Below, piece by piece: positions 9,730 to 18,176 of a stretch of 64,000 nt of DNA. The position numbers and the translations under genes were made by a program. The stretch's first letter is position 1, and every line of letters begins with the position of its first letter. The stretch is from Bordetella genomosp. 12 (lineage in GTDB: Bacteria; Pseudomonadota; Gammaproteobacteria; Burkholderiales; Burkholderiaceae_B). The stretch spans positions 496,001 through 560,000 of the forward strand of contig NZ_NEVU01000002.1 of NCBI RefSeq assembly GCF_002261355.1, given 5' to 3'. The notes beneath the pieces were generated by a model that had not been told where the DNA came from, made no database searches, and was given only the letters and a program-made list of their open reading frames with translations.

Positions 9730-10613
9730 GCAGATCTCCTGGGCGCGTTGCGCCGGGTCACGAGAAAAATACCGGCACCCACGATGAGTGCCATGCCGGC
9801 GACGGCCAGGCCGTCGGGCGGTCGGTCGAACAGAAAGGTGCTAAAGCCCATGGCCATGAGCAGATGGCAGTAATTCAGCGGCGCCAGGGTCGAGGCCTCG
9901 ACGCGCTGGAAGGCCGCGATCAGCAGGATCTGGGCAATGCCATTGCCCACGCCCATGGCCAGGATCGCCAGCCAGTCGGCCGCCTCGGGCCAGGGGTCGG
10001 GCAGGAAGAAAGGCGCGGGCAGGGCTGTCATCAACAGGCAGAGGAAGGCGGTATAGGCGTACTGCACATGGCTGTCGACCTTGCCGGCCAGCTTGCGGGT
10101 CAGCACTTGAAAAAGGGCGTAGGCCACTGCCGAGATCGCCATCAAGGCCGTGCCCAGCGCCGGCAGATCACCGCCCGGGCGCACGATGAGCAGCATGCCC
10201 GCAAAGCCCGCGCCCACGGCCAGCCATTGCGGCAGCCCGACGCGTTCGCCCAGCAACCAGGGCGACAGCGCCACCAGAATGAGCGGCGAGGTGAAGTAAA
10301 TCGCCGTGGCTTCGGACAAGGGCATCCAGATCAGCGCGGTCATGAAACAGGTGCCCACGGTGCCCAGCGCCAGGCCGCGCGCCAGCAGCAGCGGCTTGTA
10401 GGGCTGGCGCGACCAGCGCGGCGCACCGCGGCTGGCCAGCAGAAACAGCGCGATGGTGCTCACCGCGCCGTACCGCATCACGTTCAGAAACGGCGCGGGA
10501 TAGAACGCCAGCATATGCTTGGAAGCCGCGTCGAAGCTGGCCAGGGCGACCAGCGCGGCCAGAAAGCAGAGTATCCCGGCGGCGCGCGAAGGCGCCGCCT
10601 TGGCGATGATCAT
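9726..10613 (-). CDS. EamA/DMT-family membrane permease
   Basis: 295 residues with about ten hydrophobic segments in two repeats, the layout of the EamA drug/metabolite transporter family. Start: ATG at 10613, overlapping the stop of the M20 gene as ATGA; upstream codons in the frame are out of family. The 3' end also overlaps puuC by four bases. Tight coupling inside a catabolic operon suggests it exports an intermediate or by-product or helps uptake; the substrate is unknown. Confidence 0.87.
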   Translation of the reverse strand: MIIAKAAPSRAAGILCFLAALVALASFDAASKHMLAFYPAPFLNVMRYGAVSTIALFLLASRGAPRWSRQPYKPLLLARGLALGTVGTCFMTALIWMPLSEATAIYFTSPLILVALSPWLLGERVGLPQWLAVGAGFAGMLLIVRPGGDLPALGTALMAISAVAYALFQVLTRKLAGKVDSHVQYAYTAFLCLLMTALPAPFFLPDPWPEAADWLAILAMGVGNGIAQILLIAAFQRVEASTLAPLNYCHLLMAMGFSTFLFDRPPDGLAVAGMALIVGAGIFLVTRRNAPRRSA

Positions 10614-11872
10614 GACCGTGCGATTCCCGCATGACTGAGCATGGCGCCCAGAAGCACGTTGGCGCCGGCCTCCAGATGCTCCGGCTTGGCGTCTTCGATC
10701 TCGTTGTGGCTGATGCCGTCCTTGCACGGCACGAAGATCATGGCGGTGGGCGTGACCGATGCGACGTAGACGGCATCGTGACCCGCGCCGGTGACGATAT
10801 CCATCTCCGACAGGCCGCGGGCGCGCGCCTGTTGGCGCACCGCGTCGATGAGCTCGGGCGCGAACGGCGTGGGCGGGAAATGCTGGACGTCTTGCAGATC
10901 CACCTGCACGGGGTAACCCGCCATCTCGCCGCTGGCCAGCGCCTGGCAGGCCCGCCGCAGGCGCGCGTCCATGTCGGCCAGCTTGGCCGGGTCCTGGTGG
11001 CGCAGATCAGCCGTGAAGGTGACCTTGCCCGGAATCACGTTGCGCGAAGCCGGGTAGACCTGGGCCACGCCCACGGTGCCGCGTCCCTGCGGTGCATAGT
11101 CCAGCGCGATACGCACCACTTCCTGCATCAAATGGGTGGCGGCGTACAGCGCGTCGCGGCGCAAAGGCATGGGCGTGGGGCCGGCATGCGCTTCCATGCC
11201 GGTGACGGTGATGTCGTACCAACGCAGACCCAGCGAGCCGGTCACCACGCCGATGACCTTGTCCTCGGCCTCCAGGATGGGGCCTTGTTCGATATGCGCC
11301 TCGAAGTACTTGCCCAATTGGCGCTGGCCGACGGGCTGGTCGCCGGCGTAGCCGATGCGAGCCAGCTCATCGCGCACGGACTTGCCGTCGAGGTCGCGCG
11401 CCGACAGGGCGGTCTCGAGCGGAAAGATATTGCAGAACACGCCCGATCCCATCATGACCGGCACGAAACGGGTGCCTTCTTCGTTGGTCCAGATGATCAG
11501 TTCCAGGGGGGCTTCGGTCTCGATACCGCGTTCTTGCAGCGTGCGCATGACTTCCAGCCCGGCCATGACGCCGAAGCAGCCGTCGAATTTGCCGCCGGTG
11601 GGTTGGGTGTCGATGTGGCTGCCGGTGGCCACCGACAGCCGCGACGCGTCCGCGCCGGGGCGGCGGCCGAAAATATTGCCGACCTGATCCACGGTGACCT
11701 CCAGGCCGGCTTCGCGCATCCAGCCCACGACGAGGTCCCGACCCTGGCCGTCCAGTTCGGTCAGGGCGAGACGGCAGTTACCGCCTTTTTCGGTGGCGCC
11801 GATGCGGGCCAGCTCCATGAGCGATTGCCACAGGCGCTCGCCATTGATGGAAATATCGGAAATGCTGTTCAT
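10610..11872 (-). CDS. M20-family amidohydrolase (allantoate amidohydrolase / N-carbamoyl-amino acid hydrolase type)
   Basis: 420 residues. Metal-binding motifs of the AllC/HyuC group are clear: SHIDTQPTGGKFDG (H86, D97), TNEEG (E131/E132), AHIEQGP, GMEAHAGPTPM and the C-terminal KDGISHNEIE. These enzymes cleave a carbamoyl or related amide bond next to a carboxylated carbon. No other allantoin or hydantoin genes are present, so in this operon it more likely acts on an N-acyl or N-carbamoyl amine derived from the imported substrate. That is inference. It starts 14 bases after the deacetylase-like gene. Confidence 0.87.
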   Translation of the reverse strand: MNSISDISINGERLWQSLMELARIGATEKGGNCRLALTELDGQGRDLVVGWMREAGLEVTVDQVGNIFGRRPGADASRLSVATGSHIDTQPTGGKFDGCFGVMAGLEVMRTLQERGIETEAPLELIIWTNEEGTRFVPVMMGSGVFCNIFPLETALSARDLDGKSVRDELARIGYAGDQPVGQRQLGKYFEAHIEQGPILEAEDKVIGVVTGSLGLRWYDITVTGMEAHAGPTPMPLRRDALYAATHLMQEVVRIALDYAPQGRGTVGVAQVYPASRNVIPGKVTFTADLRHQDPAKLADMDARLRRACQALASGEMAGYPVQVDLQDVQHFPPTPFAPELIDAVRQQARARGLSEMDIVTGAGHDAVYVASVTPTAMIFVPCKDGISHNEIEDAKPEHLEAGANVLLGAMLSHAGIARS

Positions 11873-11886
11873 GAGGTTCTCCTGGG

Positions 11887-12951
11887 TCAGGCGGCCGAGG
11901 GCGCCAGACCATGTAAAAAAGCGTCGAGCGCGGCACCGATGCTCTCGACCATATAACCGCCTTCCTGGACGACGACGGTGGGCAGCGCCAGCGATTGGAT
12001 ACGCTCGCCGATATGGCGGTAGGCGTCCAGGTCGAGCTTGAGCACGCTGATGGGGTCGTCTTTATAAGTGTCAAAGCCCAGCGCCAACACCAGCGCCTGC
12101 GGGCGGTAGTCGCGCAAGGCGATCAGCGCGCTGTCCAGCGTCTGCAGAAAGACGGCATTGTTGGCGCCGTGCGGCAATGGGAAATTGAGGTTGTAGCCGT
12201 GTCCGTTGCCATAACCGCGTTCATGGGCATAGCCGGTGTAAAACGGGTAGTAGCCGGTCGGATCGGCGTGCAGGGACAGCGTCATCACGTCGGAGCGCTG
12301 ATAGAAGATGTTCTGCGTGCCGTCGCCATGGTGCGCGTCCACATCCAGCACGGCCACGCGTTTCCAGGTCTGGGTCAGGCGCTGGGCGGCCGCCGCGCTG
12401 CTGTTCAGGTAGCAGAATCCGCCGGCGCGGTCGCGATGCGCGTGGTGACCGGAGGGCCGGCACAGGGCATAGGCCGTCCCCTGGTGCTCGCGCACCCAGT
12501 CGGCGGCCGCCACCGCGTTATGCGTGGAGCGCAAGGCGGCGCGCCAGGTGTGCGGACCGATGGGGCAGGACAGGTCGCTCAGGTAATAGCCGGTCTGGGC
12601 CACGATGGAGGTCGACGGGCAGGGCGGCCGGGCCGGAAGCTCATGCCGGCCGCTGTAGTACGGCGAGAGATTGGGCAGCACCTCGGGCCCGGGGTCCAGG
12701 CCTTGATCGCGCAAGCCCTGCCAGCGCTCGTAGGCGTGTTCCAGGTAATCCAGATACGCCTCGCTATGCACACCGGCCAGGGGCTCGCGCCCGAAGTCGG
12801 GCGGTGATTCCACGCGGATGCCGCGCGCCTGCAGTTGGCTGCGCAGCGTCTCGGCGCGGGCCGGCACGTCGGTCGGGGCACTGATGCGGCCCAATCGCAT
12901 GAATTGTTGCGGCAGATGCTGCAGCTGGTCTTCCGAAAAAAAAGCCTTCAT
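11887..12951 (-). CDS. Acetylpolyamine amidohydrolase-like deacetylase (histone deacetylase family)
   Basis: 354 residues, similar over its length to Mycoplana acetylpolyamine amidohydrolase (341). Active-site parts are visible: the SGHH dyad (H169/H170), LDVDAHHGDGT with zinc ligands D205 and H207, LGFDTYKDDP with third ligand D294, and QEGGY with the catalytic tyrosine Y333. The predicted reaction removes an acetyl or short acyl group from an amine such as N-acetylputrescine. The ATG at 12951 fits the family start (MKAFFSED). It lies between the cupin gene and the M20 gene in the operon. Confidence 0.88.
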   Translation of the reverse strand: MKAFFSEDQLQHLPQQFMRLGRISAPTDVPARAETLRSQLQARGIRVESPPDFGREPLAGVHSEAYLDYLEHAYERWQGLRDQGLDPGPEVLPNLSPYYSGRHELPARPPCPSTSIVAQTGYYLSDLSCPIGPHTWRAALRSTHNAVAAADWVREHQGTAYALCRPSGHHAHRDRAGGFCYLNSSAAAAQRLTQTWKRVAVLDVDAHHGDGTQNIFYQRSDVMTLSLHADPTGYYPFYTGYAHERGYGNGHGYNLNFPLPHGANNAVFLQTLDSALIALRDYRPQALVLALGFDTYKDDPISVLKLDLDAYRHIGERIQSLALPTVVVQEGGYMVESIGAALDAFLHGLAPSAA

Positions 12952-12971
12952 GGCTGTCCTCACAGGCGCTA

Positions 12972-13262
12972 TCAGGCCTTTTTGATTTCGATCTCGACGA
13001 ACACGAACTCCGTGTCGTTGGGGTTGATGACGTTGTGCTCGACGCCGACCGGGCGCGTGTAGGCCACGCCGGTGGTCAGTTGGCTTTCGCGCGTGCCCTC
13101 CGGGGTCTCCAGCAGGAGCTTGCCGGTGGTTTGCGGCACTACGACGTAGCGCATGCCGTGGCGATGCCAGCCGGTTTCTCCGCCCGGCGGGAAGCGCCAT
13201 TCGGTCACGCAGACGTAATCGTCGTCGATCTGCACGGTGGGGATGGCCGCGGGGCGGTTCAT
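12972..13262 (-). CDS. Small single-domain cupin
   Basis: 96 residues forming one cupin barrel. The first motif is GWHRHGMRYVVV, giving two histidines for a metal, and the second is around VEHNVINP. Such small cupins in catabolic operons act as isomerases, dioxygenases or small-molecule sensors; the exact role here is unknown. Gaps to gabT upstream (19 bases) and the deacetylase-like gene downstream (20 bases) place it firmly inside the operon. Confidence 0.82.
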   Translation of the reverse strand: MNRPAAIPTVQIDDDYVCVTEWRFPPGGETGWHRHGMRYVVVPQTTGKLLLETPEGTRESQLTTGVAYTRPVGVEHNVINPNDTEFVFVEIEIKKA

Positions 13263-13281
13263 AGGGTCTCCTTGTTCTGTC

Positions 13282-14574
13282 TCAGAGGGCGGGCTGGCCG
13301 CGCAGGGCCTGGCTCAGGATATCCAGCGCTTCGTCCATCAGGGCGTCGGTGATGGTGAGCGGAAAGAGAAAGCGGATCACATTGCCTTCGGCGCCACAGG
13401 TCAGCAGCAGCAGGCCGCTCTCGAGCGCCAAGGCCTGTACGCGCCGGGCAAAGGCCGGGCTTGGGGCATGGGATCCCGGCTCGTTGAACTCGGCGCCCAC
13501 CATCGCGCCCAGGGCCCGCACGTCGGCCAGTTCGGGCACTTCGGGGGCGAGTTGCCGCAATCTGGCGGCCAGGCGCTCGCCGAGCTGGCGTCCGCGCGAC
13601 AGCAGGTCTTCCTCGTCCATGACCTGCAGCACTTCCAGGGCGGCGGCCACAGCCAGCGGATGGCCGGCATAGGTGCCGCCCAGGCCACCGGGAGCCGGCG
13701 CATCCATGATCTCGGCGCGTCCGCACACGGCCGACAGCGGAAAACCGCCGGCGAGGCTTTTGGCCATGGCGATCAGGTCGGGGGCCACAGCGTAGTGCTC
13801 CATGGCGAAAATGCGGCCGCTGCGGCCAAAGCCGGTCTGCACCTCATCGGCGATCAGCAGGATGCCGTAGTCGTCGCAGAGCGCGCGCAGGGCGCGCATG
13901 AATTCGGGCGGGCAGATATTGAATCCGCCTTCGCCCTGCACGGGCTCGATGATAAAGGCGGCCACGCTGTGCGGATCGACGGCGGTTTTGAACAGTGCCC
14001 TGATCCCGGCCAGGGCATCCTCGCTGGTGATGCCGCGCAAGGCGTTGGGATAGGGAGCATGGTAGACGTCGGCCGGAAAGGGGCCGAAGCCCACCTTGTA
14101 GGGCACGACCTTGCCGGTCAGCGCCATGCCCAGCAGGGTTCTGCCGTGGAAGGCCGAGCCGAAAGCGATGATGGCCGGCCGCCGGGTCGCGGAACGGGCG
14201 ATTTTCACCGCGTTTTCGACCGCCTCGGCGCCCGTGGTGAACAAGGCGGTCTTTTTGCGGAAGTCGCCGGGCGCCCGTGCATTGATCTGCTCGGCCAGTT
14301 CGACATAACTGGTGTAGGGCACGATCTGGTAGGCCGTATGCGTGAAGCGCGCCATCTGGGCCTGCACCGCCTCCATGATTCTGGGATGCCGATGGCCGGT
14401 ATTCAGCACGCCGATGCCGCCGGCGAAATCGATATAGCGCCGGCCCTGGAGGTCCCAGATCTCGGCGTTGTCGGCGCGGTCCGCATAGAAGCGGCACATC
14501 ACGCCCACGCCCCGGGGGGTGGCCGCTTCCCGGCGGGCATTCCAATCCGCGTGTTGGTCGTCAGGCTCGTTCAT
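13282..14574 (-). CDS. gabT: 4-aminobutyrate aminotransferase GabT
   Basis: 430 residues, closely following E. coli GabT (426). Diagnostic stretches are TPRGVGVM near the start, FAGGIGVLNTGHRHP, TTGAEAVENAVKIAR, IEPVQGEGGF, ADEVQTGFGR, AKSLAGGFPLS with the PLP lysine, and APGGLGGTYAGHPLA. It transfers the amino group of GABA to 2-oxoglutarate, giving succinate semialdehyde. No succinate semialdehyde dehydrogenase (gabD) is in the operon; PuuC-type enzymes can be promiscuous or gabD may lie elsewhere. It starts 2 bases before the fused ATPase stop. Confidence 0.92.
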   Translation of the reverse strand: MNEPDDQHADWNARREAATPRGVGVMCRFYADRADNAEIWDLQGRRYIDFAGGIGVLNTGHRHPRIMEAVQAQMARFTHTAYQIVPYTSYVELAEQINARAPGDFRKKTALFTTGAEAVENAVKIARSATRRPAIIAFGSAFHGRTLLGMALTGKVVPYKVGFGPFPADVYHAPYPNALRGITSEDALAGIRALFKTAVDPHSVAAFIIEPVQGEGGFNICPPEFMRALRALCDDYGILLIADEVQTGFGRSGRIFAMEHYAVAPDLIAMAKSLAGGFPLSAVCGRAEIMDAPAPGGLGGTYAGHPLAVAAALEVLQVMDEEDLLSRGRQLGERLAARLRQLAPEVPELADVRALGAMVGAEFNEPGSHAPSPAFARRVQALALESGLLLLTCGAEGNVIRFLFPLTITDALMDEALDILSQALRGQPAL

Positions 14575-14576
14575 GT

Positions 14577-16217
14577 TCAGGCCGTCCGTGCTTGCGTCGG
14601 ATCCCAGTGCTGGCCAGGTACCGCGGCGATGAGCTGCTGGGTATAGGGGTTCTGGGGGCGGTCGAAGATCTGCGCGGGGCTGCCGTGTTCGACGACCTTG
14701 CCGCGGTGCATCACCAGCACCGAATTGCAGATCTGAGCGGCCACGCGCAGGTCATGGGTGATGAAGATCAGGGCGATGCGCAGCTTCTGCTGCAAGTCGG
14801 CCAGCAATTGCAGCACCTGGGCCTGCACCGACACATCCAGCGCGGAGACCGACTCATCGGCCACCAGCACCTGCGGCTCGAGCGCCAGCGCCCGGGCAAT
14901 GCCGATGCGCTGCCGCTGGCCGCCCGAGAACTGGTTCGGGTAGCGGTCAAAGGCCGAGGCGTCCAGGCCCACCAGGCCGAGCAGTTCTCGCGTGCGTTGA
15001 TCGGCTTGGGCGCGCGACCGGCCATTGGCCACGGGGCCGTCGCTGATGATGCGGCCCACGGTCTGGCGCGGATTGAGCGAGGCGAAGGGATCCTGGAAGA
15101 TCATCTGGATATCCTTGCGCAGGGGGCGGAACTGGCTTTCGCTCAGGCCGGCAATGTCGCGGCCATCGAAAAGCAGTTCGCCGCCATCGATGCCGATCAG
15201 CTTGAGCAGGCATTTGCCGATGGTCGATTTACCCGAACCGGATTCGCCCACGATACCCAGCGTCTCGCCGCGCCGCACATCGAAACTGACTTCATCGACG
15301 GCATGAACCACACGCTTGCGGCCGAACAGGCCGCTGTGACCGGTGACGTAGGTCTTCTTGAGCTTGCGCACTTGCAGCACGGGCCGGTCCTGGCTCGTGC
15401 TCTCGCGCTCCTGCGCCCGCCGGTGCGGCACGGCCGCGATGAGCCGGCGCGTGTAGGGGTGCTGCGGGCGGTTCAGGACTTGGTCGACCGGTCCTTCTTC
15501 GACCAGAATGCCTTTCTCCATGACCGCGACGCGGTGCGCGATCTCAGCGACGACCCCGAAGTCATGGGTCACGAACATCACCCCCATGCCTTTTTCCTTC
15601 TGGATGCGGGCAATCAGGGCGAGAATCTGCGCCTGGGTCGTCACATCCAGGGCCGTGGTGGGTTCATCCGCGATGAGAAAAGCCGGTTCCAGCGCCAGCG
15701 CCATGGCGATCATGACGCGTTGCCGCTGCCCTCCGGACAGACGGAACGGATAGACGTGATAGAGGGTGGCCGGGTCGGGCAGGCCGACGAAGTCCAGCAG
15801 TTCCAGCACACGCTGTTGGCGTGCCTGCCCGGGGTAGGCGTTGTGCACGCGCATGACCTCGGCAATCTGTTCGCCCACGGTCATCAGCGGGTTGAGCGCC
15901 GACAGGGGCTCCTGGAAAATCATCGCCATGTCTTTGCCGCGCATGGACAGCAGTTTTTCTTCGCTTTGGGTCAGCAGGTCCTGGCCCTGGAACAGAATCT
16001 GGCCTGCCTGCGGTTTGAGATAGTCGGGCAGCAGTCCCATGATGGCATTGGCGCTCATGGATTTGCCCGAGCCGGACTCGCCCACGATGCACAGGATTTC
16101 GCCGGCGCGGATGTCGTATGAGATGTCCTGCACGGCGTAGGGCCGGTCTCCGCCCGCGGGCAGGGCGATCGTGAGATTGCGCACGGACAGCAGCGGCGTG
16201 GTGGGTTCGCTAATCAT
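14577..16217 (-). CDS. Fused dipeptide-type ABC importer ATPase (DppD-DppF fusion, GsiA-like)
   Basis: 546 residues holding two complete ABC ATPase domains. Both have Walker A GESGSGKS and ABC signatures ([15 protein letters not shown] in the first, [15 protein letters not shown] in the second); each is followed by an oligopeptide-type C-terminal extension ([15 protein letters not shown] and [15 protein letters not shown]). It energises the importer formed with the two permeases and binding protein just upstream. The single-chain arrangement resembles glutathione importer GsiA. Gap to the DppC-type permease is 10 bases. Confidence 0.93.
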   Translation of the reverse strand: MISEPTTPLLSVRNLTIALPAGGDRPYAVQDISYDIRAGEILCIVGESGSGKSMSANAIMGLLPDYLKPQAGQILFQGQDLLTQSEEKLLSMRGKDMAMIFQEPLSALNPLMTVGEQIAEVMRVHNAYPGQARQQRVLELLDFVGLPDPATLYHVYPFRLSGGQRQRVMIAMALALEPAFLIADEPTTALDVTTQAQILALIARIQKEKGMGVMFVTHDFGVVAEIAHRVAVMEKGILVEEGPVDQVLNRPQHPYTRRLIAAVPHRRAQERESTSQDRPVLQVRKLKKTYVTGHSGLFGRKRVVHAVDEVSFDVRRGETLGIVGESGSGKSTIGKCLLKLIGIDGGELLFDGRDIAGLSESQFRPLRKDIQMIFQDPFASLNPRQTVGRIISDGPVANGRSRAQADQRTRELLGLVGLDASAFDRYPNQFSGGQRQRIGIARALALEPQVLVADESVSALDVSVQAQVLQLLADLQQKLRIALIFITHDLRVAAQICNSVLVMHRGKVVEHGSPAQIFDRPQNPYTQQLIAAVPGQHWDPTQARTA

Positions 16218-16227
16218 GCCGGGCTCC

Positions 16228-17067
16228 TTATTCGCCGCGTTTGCGCAGTTGGGGGTTCAGGGCATCGTTAAGCCCCTCGCCGATCAGGTTGATGGCCAGC
16301 ACGGTCAGCAGGATGGCCACGCCGGGCCAGACGCTCATCCACCAGGCTTCGCGGATCATCGTGCGCGCCGCGCCGATCATGAAGCCCCAGCTCATCATGT
16401 TGCGGTCGCCCAGCCCCAGAAAGGACAGCGACGATTCGGTGAGGATGGCGGTGGCCACCATGAAGGAGGCCGACACGATGATGGGCGACATGGCATTGGG
16501 CAGAATCTGCGAGCACACGATGCGTCCCGGCGTTTGCCCGATGACGATGGCGGCTTGCACGAACTCCCGCTGCTTGAGCGTCATGAATTCCGAGCGCACC
16601 AGGCGGGCGGCCGGCGGCCAGGACACCACGGCGATGGCACCCATGATGGAGTACATCGACGGGCCCAGCACGGCGACGAGCACCACGGCCATGGCCAGTT
16701 GGGGAATCGTCTGGAAGAACTCGGTGAAGCGCATCAGGGCGTCGTCGATCCGGCCGCCGCAGTAACCGGCCACGGCGCCGACCAGAATGCCGAAGAGCAG
16801 GGCGACAGCCGTCGACAGCAGGCCGACCATCAGTGAGACGCGCGCGCCCCAGACCAGGCCGGCGGTGATGTCGCGGCCCAGCATGTCGGTGCCAAAGGGG
16901 TAGGCCGCGTCGGTGAAGGGCGGGATGAGCGGCGAGGCCACCATCATCCAGGGCGATTCCTCGTAAAGCAGCGGCGCAGCCAGCGCGAGCAGGACGACGG
17001 CGGCCACGATGATCAGGCCGGCCACCGCGCCGTAGTTGCGCATATAACGTTTGATGAAGGCTTTCAT
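16228..17067 (-). CDS. ABC permease, DppC-type
   Basis: 279 residues with about six membrane helices and the binding-protein-dependent permease EAA loop near the C-terminal third (SFMVATAILTESSLSFLGLG), characteristic of DppC/OppC. It forms the inner-membrane channel with the DppB-type partner. The ATG overlaps the partner's stop codon by four bases (17064-17067). Confidence 0.93.
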   Translation of the reverse strand: MKAFIKRYMRNYGAVAGLIIVAAVVLLALAAPLLYEESPWMMVASPLIPPFTDAAYPFGTDMLGRDITAGLVWGARVSLMVGLLSTAVALLFGILVGAVAGYCGGRIDDALMRFTEFFQTIPQLAMAVVLVAVLGPSMYSIMGAIAVVSWPPAARLVRSEFMTLKQREFVQAAIVIGQTPGRIVCSQILPNAMSPIIVSASFMVATAILTESSLSFLGLGDRNMMSWGFMIGAARTMIREAWWMSVWPGVAILLTVLAINLIGEGLNDALNPQLRKRGE

Positions 17068-18071
17068 GCCGCGGCTCCTTGCGAGCCGCCGGCGGCGATA
17101 CGCGGATCGATCATCCGGTAGATCATGTCGGTGATGAGATTGAAGACGACGACCATGATGGAAGTGACCAGGAAGATACCCAGCAGCAGCTGGTAGTCGC
17201 GCTGCAGCAGCGCGTCGAACATGAGCCGGCCGATGCCCGGCCAGGCGAACACCGTCTCGGTCAGCACGGCGCCGCCGGCCATCTGGCCAAGCTGGATGCC
17301 GGCAAACGTGATGACGGGCAGCAGCGCGTTGCGCAGCACATGGACACGGATCACCCGATTGGGCGCTACGCCCTTGGCGCGCGCGGTCTTGACGAAGTCC
17401 ATCCCGATGACCTCCAGCATGGAGGCGCGGGTCAGCCGCACATAGACGGCCATGAAGAAGCAGCCGAGCGTGACGGTGGGCAGGATCAGGTGCTGGGCGA
17501 TGTCCCAGACGCGCGGCAGGCCGGTCAGGTGCGAGCCGACGGTTTCCATGCCGAAGGCGGGCAGCCAGCCCAGCAGCACGGAAAACAGCAAAATGCCCAT
17601 GAGCGACAGCCAGAACAAGGGGGTGGCGTACAGCAGCAGCGCGCCGGTCATCACGCTGCTGTCGATCCAGCGCCGCTTGTTGGCATAGCGCGAACGCGCC
17701 GCCACCACGCCCAGCAGCACGCCGAACACGATGGAAAACAGGAAGGCACAGATCATCAACAGAAAGGTGGCGGGCAAGCGCTCCAGAATGAGGTCGAGCA
17801 CGGGCACCTGGTTACGGTAGGAATAGCCCAGGTCGAGGTGCACCACGCCCTTGAGGTACATCCACAGCTGCGTCAGCACGGGTTGATCCAGACCGAACTG
17901 GGTGCGCAACTGCGCGACATAGGCGGGGTCGCCGGCGCCAGCTTGTCCGGCCAGTACCGCCGCCGGGTCGCCGGGTGCGAGGCGGATGAGAAAGAAGTTG
18001 ATGATCACCACGCCGAATACGACCACCAGGGCCTTCATCAGTCGCGAGGCGAAAAAAGACAGGAATTTCAT
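17064..18071 (-). CDS. ABC permease, DppB-type
   Basis: 335 residues. N-terminal helix then FFLIRLAPGDPAAVLAG, a large periplasmic loop, and five further helices with the EAA-like segment FVKTARAKGV are the DppB pattern. Two in-frame ATGs exist. GGAG directly abuts the first (18080) but lies 9 bases before the second (18071), so the latter was chosen. The 105-base gap to the binding-protein gene holds two strong hairpins (see separate entry). Confidence 0.92.
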   Translation of the reverse strand: MKFLSFFASRLMKALVVVFGVVIINFFLIRLAPGDPAAVLAGQAGAGDPAYVAQLRTQFGLDQPVLTQLWMYLKGVVHLDLGYSYRNQVPVLDLILERLPATFLLMICAFLFSIVFGVLLGVVAARSRYANKRRWIDSSVMTGALLLYATPLFWLSLMGILLFSVLLGWLPAFGMETVGSHLTGLPRVWDIAQHLILPTVTLGCFFMAVYVRLTRASMLEVIGMDFVKTARAKGVAPNRVIRVHVLRNALLPVITFAGIQLGQMAGGAVLTETVFAWPGIGRLMFDALLQRDYQLLLGIFLVTSIMVVVFNLITDMIYRMIDPRIAAGGSQGAAA

Positions 18072-18116
18072 GGGGTACATCTCCAGGCAACGGCAAGAGC
18101 CGTTCTGAGGGACTGC

Positions 18117-18169
18117 GCCTGGGGCCGCGCAAGCGCGGCCCCAGGCTGCCGCGCCCCGCAGGGCGCGGC
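18117..18169. other. Two tandem GC-rich hairpins between binding-protein and permease genes
   Basis: Hairpin 1: GCCTGGGGCCGCGC (18117-18130) pairs perfectly with 18133-18146. Hairpin 2: GCCGCGCCC (18148-18156) pairs with GGGCGCGGC (18161-18169). On the minus-strand transcript they sit just after the binding-protein stop codon (18177) and before the DppB-type gene. Neither is followed by a U-run. Such intercistronic hairpins commonly block 3' exonucleases and raise the amount of binding protein relative to the permeases. Confidence 0.7.
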
Positions 18170-18176
18170 GCCGCGC

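Noticed and set aside
10610-11872. Allantoin-utilisation cluster
   Set aside because: The M20 enzyme resembles AllC, but no allantoinase, ureidoglycolate or urease genes are present; polyamine/GABA context fits better.
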